A stretch of DNA of 64,000 nucleotides from CAVXHQ01 sp963789535 (GCA_963789535.1 CAWBKU010000001.1:62001-126000), one strand, 5' to 3'. Shown: positions 24,438 through 32,743, numbered from the stretch's first letter. The notes: generated from the sequence alone by a model not told the origin. Program-made: numbers and translations.

Positions 24438-25814
24438 TCAGGCCAGCATCGCCATCGGGTTCTCGAGGTTGTCCTTGATCGCCGTCAGCAGCGCCGCCCC
24501 CAGCGCGCCGTCGATGACCCGGTGATCGACCGAGAGCGTCACCGACATCACCGTCGCCACGCCGACCGTGCCATCGTCGAGCACGACGGGCTTCTTTACC
24601 CCGGCACCGACCGCGAGGATCGCCCCGTGCGGCGGGTTTATCACGGCGTCGAAATTGTCGATGCCCATCATCCCGAGGTTCGAGATCGCGAACGAGCCGC
24701 CCTGATACTCCTGCGGTGCCAGCTTGCGGGTCTTGGCGCGGGCCGCGAGATCCTTCATCTCGGCCGAGAGCGTGGACAGCGATTTCATCTCCGCGTCCTT
24801 CAGGACCGGCGTGAACAGCCCGCCCTCGATGGCGACGGCGACGGCCACGTCCGAGGGCCTGAGCTTCAGAACCCGGTCGCCCGCCCAGACGGCATTGGCG
24901 TCTGGCACCGATTGCAGCGCCAGCGCGCAGGCCTTGATGATGAAATCGTTCACCGAGAGCTTTACGCCGCGCGACTCCAGCGTCTTGTTCAGCTTGCCGC
25001 GGAACGCCATGAGCGCGTCGAGCTGGATGTCGCGGCGCAGGTAGAAGTGCGGGATCGACTGTTTCGCCTCGGTCAGGCGCGCGGCGATGGTCTTGCGCAT
25101 CCCGTTGAGGGCGATTTCCTCGTAGTCGCGGCCTTCGTACATCTTCATCACGGTCGCCGCATCCGGCCCGGAGGCGAGGGCGGGCTTCGCGGCACTTGCC
25201 TGCGGCGAAGGTTTGGCGGCCTCGCCTGCCGTCTCGCCGGATTTGGCGGCTGTGGCACCGGGTTTCGCGTTCTCGACATCGGCCTTCACGATCCGGCCAT
25301 GCGGACCGGAGCCGTCGATGGCGGACAGGTCGAGGCCCTTGTCCTTCGCGATGCGCCGCGCGAGCGGAGAGGCGAAGACCCGCGCGCCATCCGGGCGTTT
25401 TGCCTCCGTCGACGGCTCTTCGCTGGCCTCGGTCTCGCCACGGCCATAGCCCTTGGCGGGTGCTTGGGATTCCTTCCCCGCGGGGAAGGTTTCGGCATCC
25501 TTTTGGTCTTTCTTGCCAGAGTCTTGCGGCGCCGTCTTCGCGTTACCGGACTCAATGTCCGCCGCACTCTCTCCCTCCTCGAGCAACACCGCGATGGCGG
25601 TGTTCACCTTCACCCCCTCGGTGCCTTCGGCCACCAGCAGCTTGCCGATGGTGCCCTCGTCGACGGCCTCGAATTCCATCGTCGCCTTGTCGGTCTCGAT
25701 CTCGGCGAGAAGGTCGCCGGAGGACACGGTATCGCCCTCCTTGACCAGCCATTTCGCGAGGGTGCCCTCTTCCATCGTGGGCGACAGCGCGGGCATCAGG
25801 ATTTCCGTGGGCAT
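24438..25814 (-). CDS. pdhC: Dihydrolipoamide acetyltransferase (pyruvate dehydrogenase E2)
   Basis: 458 residues. E2 core of the pyruvate dehydrogenase complex; it moves the acetyl group from lipoate to CoA. The lipoyl domain (residues 1-80) has the modified Lys in ETDKATMEFEAVDEG. A long Ala/Pro/Glu linker follows, then the E3-binding domain (FASPLARRIAKDKGLDLSAI and DGSGPHGRIVKADVE). The catalytic domain ends with SVDHRVIDGALGAALL, where His and Asp act. The linker contains copy 2 of an 18-bp palindrome (25472-25489), coding ETFPAGKE. It is the last gene of the operon; its start overlaps the preceding stop (TGATG). Confidence 0.96.
   Translation of the reverse strand: MPTEILMPALSPTMEEGTLAKWLVKEGDTVSSGDLLAEIETDKATMEFEAVDEGTIGKLLVAEGTEGVKVNTAIAVLLEEGESAADIESGNAKTAPQDSGKKDQKDAETFPAGKESQAPAKGYGRGETEASEEPSTEAKRPDGARVFASPLARRIAKDKGLDLSAIDGSGPHGRIVKADVENAKPGATAAKSGETAGEAAKPSPQASAAKPALASGPDAATVMKMYEGRDYEEIALNGMRKTIAARLTEAKQSIPHFYLRRDIQLDALMAFRGKLNKTLESRGVKLSVNDFIIKACALALQSVPDANAVWAGDRVLKLRPSDVAVAVAIEGGLFTPVLKDAEMKSLSTLSAEMKDLAARAKTRKLAPQEYQGGSFAISNLGMMGIDNFDAVINPPHGAILAVGAGVKKPVVLDDGTVGVATVMSVTLSVDHRVIDGALGAALLTAIKDNLENPMAMLA
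25472..25489. repeat. 18-bp palindrome inside pdhC (copy 2)
   Basis: CCTTCCCCGCGGGGAAGG lies within the E2 linker coding region and is identical to the core of the palindrome at 24418-24437. It is in frame and tolerated because linkers vary freely. Confidence 0.75.
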
Positions 25815-26071
25815 CAGTCGAGTTCCTCCACCGTGATTCGACCGTAGGGCTCCTGAACGACACCGCCGCTCACCCGGGCCAGATAGGCGCCAATAATGCT
25901 GGACAGATGGTCATCGGCCCAGGACCGGCGGCGGGCCTCGTCGGCGGTATCGCCCGCCTCGTCATCGAGAAACTCGCGCGACAGGACGAGGCGCACCGCG
26001 CCGTCCCGGCCGCTCAGGTGAACCACCAGTTCCAATCCGCCGTCCCGGCTCGTGATCCTGTCGACCTGCAT
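25814..26071 (-). CDS. Small protein of the pdh operon, function unknown
   Basis: 85 residues between the E1-beta and E2 genes, overlapping each by one base (TGATG on both sides), so it is surely translated with them. The sequence is soluble with an early beta region (MQVDRITSRDGGLELVVHL, GAVRLVLSREFLDDEA) and a helix (SWADDHLSSIIGAYLARV) ending in YGRITVEELD. The layout reminds me of DUF1488-like proteins, but I cannot confirm this. The position suggests a structural or regulatory role in the pyruvate dehydrogenase complex, which is inference only. Confidence 0.85.
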   Translation of the reverse strand: MQVDRITSRDGGLELVVHLSGRDGAVRLVLSREFLDDEAGDTADEARRRSWADDHLSSIIGAYLARVSGGVVQEPYGRITVEELD

Positions 26072-27051
26072 CAGCGATACGTCACTTTCTTCACCGCCTC
26101 GACGACCTCGTCGACGGTCAGCAGGGCGTGTTTCTCGAGGTTGGCAGCATAGGGCATCGGCACGTCCTTGCCGGTGCAGGTGATCACCGGCGCGTCCAGA
26201 TGGTCGAACGCCTCCTGCATGATGACACCCGAGATATAGCCGCCGACGCTGCCCTGCGGCCACCCCTCCTCGACGGTGACGCAGCGGTTGGTCTTCTTCA
26301 CGCTGGTCAGGATCGTTTCGGTGTCCATCGGGCGCAGGGTGCGCAGGTTGATGACCTCGGCCCCGATCCCCTCTTTCGCCAGTTCCTCGGCGGCGGCGAG
26401 CGCATAGGTCATGCCGATGCCGAAGGAGACGATGGTGACGTCATCGCCCGCCCGCTCGATCTTTGCCTTGCCGAAGGGCACGGTGAAATCGTCCATGTCC
26501 GGCACCTCGAACGAGCGGCCATAGAGGATCTCGTTCTCGAGGAAGATCACCGGGTTGGCGTCGCGGATCGCGGTCTTGAGCAGGCCCTTGGCGTCCGCGG
26601 CACTGTAGGGCATCGCGACCTTCAGGCCGGGCACCTGCATATACCAGGCGGCGTAGCACTGGCTGTGCTGGGCACCGACGCGGGCGGCGGCACCGTTGGC
26701 GCCGCGGAACACCATCGGCGCGCCCATCTGGCCGCCCGACATATACAGGGTCTTGGCCGCCGAGTTGATGATCTGGTCGATCGCCTGCATCGCGAAGTTC
26801 CAGGTCATGAATTCGACGATGGGCCGCAGCCCGCCAAAGGCCGCGCCGACCGCGATGCCGGTGAACCCGTGCTCGGTGATCGGCGTGTCGATCACCCGCT
26901 TCGGGCCGAATTCATCGAGCAAGCCTTGGGAAATCTTGTAGGCGCCCTGATATTCGCCGACCTCCTCGCCCATGAGGAACACGTTTTCATCGCCGCGCAT
27001 CTCCTCGGCCATCGCCTCGCGAAGGGCCTCGCGGACGGTCATCGTCTTCAT
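26071..27051 (-). CDS. pdhB: Pyruvate dehydrogenase E1 beta subunit (catalytic part)
   Basis: 326 residues from MKTMTVREALREAMAEEM. With E1-alpha it decarboxylates pyruvate using thiamine diphosphate. Typical stretches are GEEVGEYQGAYKISQGLLDE, DTPITEHGFTGIAVGAAFGG, VGAQHSQCYAAWYMQVPGLK and VTVEEGWPQGSVGGYISG. In relatives this protein carries an N-terminal lipoyl domain in the same chain. Here the lipoyl part is in another frame (27048-27479), and the frame from PESSPDWPEGTK runs directly into this ATG. One missing C at 27097-27100 would explain the break. As given, translation would start at 27051, helped by GAGGG and the ATGA overlap. Confidence 0.93.
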   Translation of the reverse strand: MKTMTVREALREAMAEEMRGDENVFLMGEEVGEYQGAYKISQGLLDEFGPKRVIDTPITEHGFTGIAVGAAFGGLRPIVEFMTWNFAMQAIDQIINSAAKTLYMSGGQMGAPMVFRGANGAAARVGAQHSQCYAAWYMQVPGLKVAMPYSAADAKGLLKTAIRDANPVIFLENEILYGRSFEVPDMDDFTVPFGKAKIERAGDDVTIVSFGIGMTYALAAAEELAKEGIGAEVINLRTLRPMDTETILTSVKKTNRCVTVEEGWPQGSVGGYISGVIMQEAFDHLDAPVITCTGKDVPMPYAANLEKHALLTVDEVVEAVKKVTYR

Positions 27052-27479
27052 CTTCGTGCCCTCGGGCCAGTCGGGGCTCGACTCGGGGCTCGACTCGGGG
27101 CGGCGTCGGATTTGGGCTGCGCCGGGGCAGGATGGCTCATGCTCTCGGCCTTCTGATCCTCGGAGTTCTGTTCCTTGTCGGCGGGGACGGGCGCGCTGGC
27201 CTTCTTTGGTGTGGCTTCGATGTCGTCCGCACTCTCGCCGTCATCGAGCATCACCGCGATGGGCGTGTTCACCTTCACGCCCTCGGTGCCCTCGGCGATC
27301 AGGATCCTGCCCAGCGTGCCCTCGTCGACCGCCTCGAATTCCATCGTCGCCTTGTCGGTCTCGATCTCGGCGATGATGTCGCCCGAGGACACCTTGTCGC
27401 CCTCTTTCTTGAGCCATTTGGCCAGCGTGCCTTCCTCCATCGTGGGGGAGAGGGCGGGCATGAGAATTTCAGTGGGCAT
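27048..27479 (-). CDS. Lipoyl domain, separated N-terminus of E1 beta
   Basis: 143 residues. Residues 1-80 form a lipoyl domain nearly identical to that of pdhC (MPTEILMPALSPTMEEGTLA, with the lipoylated Lys in IETDKATMEFEAVDEG). A Pro/Ala linker follows, and the last 15 residues (SRAPSRAPTGPRARR) are out of frame relative to the conserved linker end. With one added C the chain would read on into E1-beta to give a 469-residue protein, the usual form in this group. The stop overlaps the E1-beta start by ATGA. The linker DNA has a 12-bp tandem repeat. It is either a genuine split subunit or an indel in the sequence. Confidence 0.85.
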   Translation of the reverse strand: MPTEILMPALSPTMEEGTLAKWLKKEGDKVSSGDIIAEIETDKATMEFEAVDEGTLGRILIAEGTEGVKVNTPIAVMLDDGESADDIEATPKKASAPVPADKEQNSEDQKAESMSHPAPAQPKSDAAPSRAPSRAPTGPRARR

Positions 27480-27523
27480 GGGCGATCCTCGGGGTCATCT
27501 GTTCTGAGCGGGAAGACCGGCGG

Positions 27524-28090
27524 TCAACCGGCGGCACACAGGGTAGCGATGCGCGCCACCATGGCGGCGATCTCTTCGGCGTCGGCCTGCGCCCGGGTTG
27601 TCAGCAAGGGCAGGGCGCGCCCGTCGAGCGTAATCTCGACAGTGCAGGCGTCGGGCGTGCAGGTGAAACCGGGCACCCCGTCGGCGGCGGCGTCGAACGC
27701 GTCCGCGTAGATATCCGTTCCGGCGGGCGTCACATAGCGCACGACGCTGTCGGGCCGGTCGGCGAGCGCCTCTATCGGGATTTCCATATCGATCCGGTCG
27801 CCCCGGTCGTCCCGCTCGACGATCAGGCGGGACAGGTCGATGTCGGCGGCAGGCAGGCCGATTTCCCCCGTCACCGCGACCCCCTGCTCCATCAGGGTGG
27901 CGGTCATCGTGAGGCGGCAATCGGTCACGTCGGCGGCAAAACCGGTGACTTCCTCGTTGCCCATCATCGTCGACCCCTCGAAGGCCACAGCCGAGGTCAG
28001 CGCAGCCGCCGCCTCGTCGAGCGTCATGTCGGCAACCTGCGCCGCGAGCGGCGTCGCGGCCAGCATCAGGGGCAAGGCATACCGGAGCAT
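27524..28090 (-). CDS. Periplasmic protein inside the pdh operon, function unknown
   Basis: 188 residues. It has a clear Sec signal peptide (MLRYALPLMLAATPLAAQ, cleavage after AAQ or near it) and a soluble mature part with two pairs of cysteines (one in TDCRLTMTATL, two in FTCTPDACTVEI and one near the end). The start overlaps the pdhA stop (TGATG) and has AGGAGG at good spacing, so it is translated with E1-alpha. An exported protein in the middle of a cytosolic enzyme operon is odd. I do not recognise a family. Confidence 0.85.
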   Translation of the reverse strand: MLRYALPLMLAATPLAAQVADMTLDEAAAALTSAVAFEGSTMMGNEEVTGFAADVTDCRLTMTATLMEQGVAVTGEIGLPAADIDLSRLIVERDDRGDRIDMEIPIEALADRPDSVVRYVTPAGTDIYADAFDAAADGVPGFTCTPDACTVEITLDGRALPLLTTRAQADAEEIAAMVARIATLCAAG

Positions 28091-29136
28091 CACGCCACCT
28101 CCTGCGGCGCTTCTTTGGCGTAGATGTCGGTCCAGAGTTCCTTCAGGTCCGGCTCCGGGCTCTCCTTGGCGAACTCGGCACTTTCGTTGACGATGTCCTT
28201 GATGTCCTTGTCGATCGCCTTCAATTCGTCCTCGGTCGCATGCTTGCCGGTCAGCAGCACCTGACGGACCTGCTCGATCGGATCACGCTTCTCGCGCATC
28301 TCCTGCACCTCTTCGCGGGTCCGGTATTTCGCCGGGTCCGACATCGAGTGGCCGCGGTAGCGATAGGTCTTGACCTCGAGGATATAGGGCCCCTTGCCGG
28401 CGCGGCAGTGGGCGACGGCCTTCTCCCCCGCCGCCTTCACGGCGAGCACGTCCATGCCGTCGACCTCTTCGCCGGGGATGCCGTAGGCGGCACCGCGTTC
28501 CCAGTAGGACGGCGATTTGGTGGATCGCTTGGTCGAGGTGCCCATGGCATACTGGTTGTTCTCGATCACGAAGATCACCGGCAAGTCCCAGAGTTCGGCC
28601 ATGTTGTAGGCCTCGTAGACCTGACCCTGATTGGCCGCCCCGTCGCCGAAATAGGTGAAGGTGACGCGGCCGTTGCCGAGGTATTTGTCGGCGAAGGCGA
28701 GACCCGCGCCGATCGGCACCTGTGCGGCGACGATGCCGTGGCCGCCGTAGAAATGTTTCTCTTTCGAGAACATGTGCATCGAGCCGCCCTTGCCCTTGGA
28801 GTATCCCCCCTCGCGCCCGGTCAGTTCGGCCATCACCCCCTTGGGGTCCATGCCGCAGGCCAGCATGTGGCCGTGGTCGCGGTAGGAGGTGACGCGCTTG
28901 TCGCCTTCCTCCGCCGCGGCCTCGAGGCCGACGACGACGGCCTCCTGGCCGATGTAGAGGTGACAGAAGCCGCCGATCAGGCCCATCCCGTAGAGCTGGC
29001 CCGCCTTCTCCTCGAACCGCCGGATCAGCAGCATCTCGCGGTAGTGGTGCAGCAGTTCGTCGGCGGACACGTTGGGCCTGGCGGCCGGTTTCGCGTCGGC
29101 GGCAGCCGTCTTGGGGGCGGCTTTTCTGGTGGCCAT
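28090..29136 (-). CDS. pdhA: Pyruvate dehydrogenase E1 alpha subunit
   Basis: 348 residues. It binds thiamine diphosphate and with E1-beta decarboxylates pyruvate. After an Ala/Lys-rich N-terminus it shows ELLHHYREMLLIRRFEEKAG, GFCHLYIGQEAVVVGLEAA, YRDHGHMLACGMDPKGVMAE and the cofactor motif GDGAANQGQVYEAYNMAELW. The phosphorylation-loop-like YRYRGHSMSDPAKYRTREEV is also present. The start at 29136 follows GGAGGA with an 8-nt spacer. It is the first gene of the pdh operon, about 180 nt after the ftsB-like gene. Confidence 0.97.
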   Translation of the reverse strand: MATRKAAPKTAAADAKPAARPNVSADELLHHYREMLLIRRFEEKAGQLYGMGLIGGFCHLYIGQEAVVVGLEAAAEEGDKRVTSYRDHGHMLACGMDPKGVMAELTGREGGYSKGKGGSMHMFSKEKHFYGGHGIVAAQVPIGAGLAFADKYLGNGRVTFTYFGDGAANQGQVYEAYNMAELWDLPVIFVIENNQYAMGTSTKRSTKSPSYWERGAAYGIPGEEVDGMDVLAVKAAGEKAVAHCRAGKGPYILEVKTYRYRGHSMSDPAKYRTREEVQEMREKRDPIEQVRQVLLTGKHATEDELKAIDKDIKDIVNESAEFAKESPEPDLKELWTDIYAKEAPQEVA

Positions 29137-29186
29137 GGGGTCGTTCCTCCCGGGATCGGCGCGCGCGTGGCAGGGCCGTGCAGATA

Positions 29187-29200
29187 GTTTAGTGCTAAAC
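29187..29200 (-). promoter_or_regulatory. 14-bp palindrome upstream of pdhA
   Basis: GTTTAGTGCTAAAC is a perfect inverted repeat (6-bp arms, TG centre) 51-64 nt before the pdhA start, in an AT-richer stretch. It has the look of a dimeric repressor operator; the regulator is unknown. Confidence 0.45.
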
Positions 29201-29277
29201 CATTCCATACACCCGATCGGCGCGCAAGGGTATGGCGCCGCCGGGGGAGGTGCCTTGCGCGGGACGCAGGGCCGGGC

Positions 29278-29313
29278 GCGAGGTTGGGCGCGAGGTTGGG
29301 CCCGAGGTTGGGG
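29278..29313. repeat. 12-bp tandem repeat after the ftsB-like gene
   Basis: Two exact copies of GCGAGGTTGGGC and a third with two changes stand directly after the ftsB-like stop codon. Confidence 0.7.
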
Positions 29314-29316
29314 GGG

Positions 29317-29616
29317 TCAGCGGATGACGATCTCGTCGCTGCGGATGAACCCGAGCATGTCGCGGGCGCGCTCGTCGAGCAGGTCGAGGTCGAGGAAATC
29401 GTCCGACAGGCGGCGCGTGAGGTTCTCGAGTTGCGCCACCTCGGCATCGAGGGTCGCCAGATCCGCCGCAAGGAGGCGCGTCTCCGACAGCACCTCGGCG
29501 CGGCGGAACACGCCGTAGTCGCCCTGGATGGCGGCGAAGGTGAAGTAGAGGCCCAGGAGGAGCATCGCCATGAGATAGAGGAGGGGGGCCACCTGCGGCC
29601 GGGTCTGGGGGGTCAT
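29317..29616 (-). CDS. ftsB: FtsB/DivIC-family cell division protein
   Basis: 99 residues. It has a short cytoplasmic N-terminus, one membrane segment (VAPLLYLMAMLLLGLYFTFA, residues about 9-28) and a periplasmic coiled coil (LSETRLLAADLATLDAEVAQ, LENLTRRLSDDFLDLDLLDE). The ending RARDMLGFIRSDEIVI is typical of septum formation initiator proteins. In the divisome FtsB bridges FtsL and FtsQ. The start at 29616 removes a charged upstream extension that would precede the membrane segment. In this bacterial group the gene often lies before pdhA. Confidence 0.85.
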   Translation of the reverse strand: MTPQTRPQVAPLLYLMAMLLLGLYFTFAAIQGDYGVFRRAEVLSETRLLAADLATLDAEVAQLENLTRRLSDDFLDLDLLDERARDMLGFIRSDEIVIR

Positions 29617-29788
29617 CTGCTGCCTCTCGTCGCCCCTTCCGGGGCGCTGTCCGGTGTCACCCTCGTCGCGGGGTGTTAGGGGGGAGAGTCGCACAGATGA
29701 ACCGGTTTGTGAATCCCCGATCCGCGTCATTTGCCGGCCGCTGGCGCCGGGGACGCCCCACAGGCCTTCGCGACGGCCCCGGACGCGT

Positions 29789-30421
29789 CTAGCCGTCCTC
29801 TTCCTTGATGCCGCCGTCCTGCTCGAAACTCAGCGGCACGCGGTCGTCGAATGCGGGCAGCCTGTCGGTCACGAAGCTGAACCTTGCCACCACCGTCAGG
29901 CAGTCGGGGTCCACCCCGTCGACGCAGACCCGGCCCTCGGCCTCGCCCGAGACGCGGATGGTGCCGTCGTCGAGCGTTTCCGGCGGGTCGAGGCGCAGCG
30001 TCCCGAGGTCCGAATGCTGGATGCGCGTCACCGGAAAGCCGTTGGCGTCGAGGCCGAACTGCGCCGTTGCGTCGGGCCACTCGGCAAAGAACATATCATC
30101 GAGCCGCGCCACCCCGCCAGGATCGAAGGGGCCGTTAGCGGGCCAGACGCCGCTGAAGCTCAGCGGACCCCGGACCGAGGGAAACAGCAGATAGTAGATT
30201 TGCTCGCCGCGCAGTTCGTCGCGCTGGATCTGGCCGAAAAGCAGGAATGTGTCACGTCCCAGCCCGCCGATCTCGCGGTAGGGTTCGCCGTCGATGGAAA
30301 AGGACATCTCGCCGTTGGGCTCGATCTCTCCGAGGCAGGCGCAGCCCTCCGGGCCGATGTCTATCGCGGTCGAGCAGGCGGCCAGCAGGACGGTCACGAA
30401 AATTTTGCGCATGGCGAACAT
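29789..30421 (-). CDS. Predicted lipoprotein of unknown function
   Basis: 210 residues. The N-terminus MFAMRKIFVTVLLAACSTA has a lipobox (LAAC), so the mature protein should be lipid-anchored. The mature part is acidic and beta-rich (GEMSFSIDGEPYREIGGLG, LSFSGVWPANGPFDPGGVAR). Two further cysteine pairs occur (CACLGE and CVDGVDPDC). GGAGAA lies 7 nt before the ATG. It is monocistronic on the minus strand. I do not recognise the family. Confidence 0.8.
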   Translation of the reverse strand: MFAMRKIFVTVLLAACSTAIDIGPEGCACLGEIEPNGEMSFSIDGEPYREIGGLGRDTFLLFGQIQRDELRGEQIYYLLFPSVRGPLSFSGVWPANGPFDPGGVARLDDMFFAEWPDATAQFGLDANGFPVTRIQHSDLGTLRLDPPETLDDGTIRVSGEAEGRVCVDGVDPDCLTVVARFSFVTDRLPAFDDRVPLSFEQDGGIKEEDG

Positions 30422-30555
30422 GGGCGGTTCTCCGGTCCGGGTCGGGCGACCGGCGGGTCGCCCCTGATCCTTGCAGCCTGTGCCCGCAGCGCCGCTCTGG
30501 ACAGTCCGGCAATCCCTACCCCGGCGGTGCCGGTCGCCGCGAGCCCGTGCCCGTT

Positions 30556-31485
30556 TTACTCCTTGCCCTTGTAGATCTCCACCAGCCTGCCCAGCATCGC
30601 CAGCGCGTCCTCACGGCTGCGCTGGAACGAGTTGCGCCCGATGATAGAGCCGTTGCCGCCGCCGTCGCGGATCGCGCGGGCGTCGTCGTAGACCGCGTCC
30701 GCCCCTTTGGCGGCGCCGCCCGAGAACACGATGATCCGGCGACCGTCGAAGGCGGACTGGACGCAGTGGCGCACCCGCGCCGCCTGGGTGGCGATGTCGA
30801 TGCCCTTGTCCTCGTAGACCTTCTTCGCCTCGGGCAGCATCAGGTGATCCGTGCCGAGCTTGATCTTGATGATATGCGCACCGAGCAGCGCGGCCATGTG
30901 GGCGGCGTAGGCGGCGACGTCGATGGCGGTCTCGCCGTCCCTGGTGATCGCCTCGCCGCGCGGATAGGACCAGATGACGGTCGCGATACCGCTGGCGGCC
31001 GCCTCGCGGCGCATCGCGACGATTTCCTCCATCATGTCGATGCCGTTGTCGGACCCGGGATAGATGGTAAAGCCGATCGCAGCGCAGCCGAGGCGCAGGG
31101 CGTCGGCGACCGAGGCGGTGACGGCCTGGTTCTTGCCGGCGGTGGCGGACATGAGGGAATTGGCGGAATTGACCTTGAGGATCGTGGGGATCTGCCCGGC
31201 GAAGGTGTCCGCGCCCGCCTCGAGGGCGCCCAGCGGCGCGGCATAGGCCGACAGCCCCGCGTCGATGGCGAGGCGGTAGTGGTAATGCGGGTCGTAGGCG
31301 GCGGGATTGGCGGCGAAGGAGCGTGCCGGGCCATGCTCGAACCCCTGATCGACCGGCAGCATGATGAGCCTGCCGGTGCCGCCGAGCCTGCCCTCCATCA
31401 GGATGCGCGCCAGTTGCCCCTTCACGCCCGGCGTCTCGCCTTCATAATCGGCGAGGATCTTCTGCACGGCTTTGGTGGTCTTCAT
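30556..31485 (-). CDS. fda: Class I fructose-bisphosphate aldolase (DhnA/FbaB type)
   Basis: 309 residues. It cleaves or forms fructose 1,6-bisphosphate through a Schiff base. The archaeal-type sequence is clear: RLIMLPVDQGFEHGPARSF, LGCAAIGFTIYPGSDNG, VIWSYPRGEAI, then IIKIKLGTDHLMLPEA with the likely Schiff-base Lys. The phosphate-binding ends are IIVFSGGAAKGADAVYDDAR and GGGNGSIIGRNSFQR. It lies 79 nt after pgk on the same strand, forming a small glycolysis/gluconeogenesis unit. Confidence 0.95.
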   Translation of the reverse strand: MKTTKAVQKILADYEGETPGVKGQLARILMEGRLGGTGRLIMLPVDQGFEHGPARSFAANPAAYDPHYHYRLAIDAGLSAYAAPLGALEAGADTFAGQIPTILKVNSANSLMSATAGKNQAVTASVADALRLGCAAIGFTIYPGSDNGIDMMEEIVAMRREAAASGIATVIWSYPRGEAITRDGETAIDVAAYAAHMAALLGAHIIKIKLGTDHLMLPEAKKVYEDKGIDIATQAARVRHCVQSAFDGRRIIVFSGGAAKGADAVYDDARAIRDGGGNGSIIGRNSFQRSREDALAMLGRLVEIYKGKE

Positions 31486-31564
31486 CGGTCGCTCCTGTCA
31501 CTGGCGCCCAAGGGCTAGACCGGGCAGGGCACTGGCGCAATTCTGTTAGCGCCACCAAGGCGCG

Positions 31565-32743
31565 TCAGGTCGTCAGGGCCGCGACGCCGGGCAATTCCTT
31601 GCCCTCCATCCATTCGAGGAAGGCGCCGCCGGCACTCGAGACATAGGTGAAATCCTCGGCCACCCCCGCCTGGTTGAGCGCTGCGACGGTATCGCCGCCG
31701 CCCGCGACGGAAACGAGTTTGCCCGCCCTGGTGAGCCGTGCCGCCGCCTGTGCCGCGGCGACGGTGGCGGCATCGAAAGGGGCGATCTCGAAGGCACCGA
31801 GCGGGCCGTTCCAAACGAGCGTCTTTGCCGCCTCGAGCACCTGCACGATATGGGCCACCGAATCCGGTCCGGCATCGAGGATCATCGCGTCGGGGGGACA
31901 GTCCTCGGCCATGACCACCTCGCTGTCTGCACCCGCCTTGAAGTCGCGGGCGATCACCACGTCGCGCGGCAGCAGGATCACCGCGCCGCGCGCGGCGGCC
32001 TTGTCGGCGATCTCGCGCGCGGTGTCGGTCAGGTCATGCTCGCAGAGCGATTTGCCGACGTCGATGCCCTGCGCGGCGAGGAAGGTGTTGGCCATGCCGC
32101 CGCCGATCACCAGCGTGTCGACCTTTTCGATGAGGTTGCGCAAGAGTTCGAGCTTGGTCGATACCTTTGCCCCGCCGACCACCGCGACCACGGGCCGCTC
32201 CGGCGTCCCCAGCGCCTTTTCGAGGGCCGCGAGTTCCTCGGCCATCAGACGCCCGGCGCAGTTCGGCAGCAAATGCGCGACACCTTCGGTCGAGGCATGG
32301 GCGCGGTGCGCCGCCGAAAAGGCGTCGTTGACATAGACGTCGCCGAGCGAGGCGAGGAAGTGCGCCATCTTCGGATCGTTGGCCTCCTCCATCTCGCTGA
32401 ACCGCGTGTTCTCGACCAGGATCACGGCGTCCATGGGTTGCGCGTCGATGAAGGCGCGGTCGGGCCGCTCGACGAAGGTGACGGTGCGCCCGAGTGCCTT
32501 TTCCAGTGCGGGCTGAACGATCCGCAGGCTCATCGCCGGGTCCGGCTTGCCCTTCGGCCTGCCGAAATGCGCCAGCAGGATCGGCGTGCCGCCCGCCGCG
32601 AGCACGTCGCGCACCGTGGGCACCATCCGCTCGATCCGGGTCGCGTCGGTTACATGGCCGTCCTCGACCGGTACGTTCAGATCCACCCGCACCAGCACCC
32701 GCTTGCCCGCGAGGTCGATGTCGTCCAGCGTCTTCCAGCCCAT
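31565..32743 (-). CDS. pgk: Phosphoglycerate kinase
   Basis: 392 residues. It transfers phosphate between 1,3-bisphosphoglycerate and ADP. Signature stretches are RVLVRVDLNVPVEDGHVTD, ILLAHFGRPKGKPDPAMSL, VYVNDAFSAAHRAHASTEGV, VVGGAKVSTKLELLRNLIEK and the nucleotide-site SVAGGGDTVAALNQAGV. The start at 32743 follows GAGGAG and gives MGWKTLDDIDLAGKR; the longer frame is not conserved. The aldolase follows downstream. Confidence 0.97.
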   Translation of the reverse strand: MGWKTLDDIDLAGKRVLVRVDLNVPVEDGHVTDATRIERMVPTVRDVLAAGGTPILLAHFGRPKGKPDPAMSLRIVQPALEKALGRTVTFVERPDRAFIDAQPMDAVILVENTRFSEMEEANDPKMAHFLASLGDVYVNDAFSAAHRAHASTEGVAHLLPNCAGRLMAEELAALEKALGTPERPVVAVVGGAKVSTKLELLRNLIEKVDTLVIGGGMANTFLAAQGIDVGKSLCEHDLTDTAREIADKAAARGAVILLPRDVVIARDFKAGADSEVVMAEDCPPDAMILDAGPDSVAHIVQVLEAAKTLVWNGPLGAFEIAPFDAATVAAAQAAARLTRAGKLVSVAGGGDTVAALNQAGVAEDFTYVSSAGGAFLEWMEGKELPGVAALTT

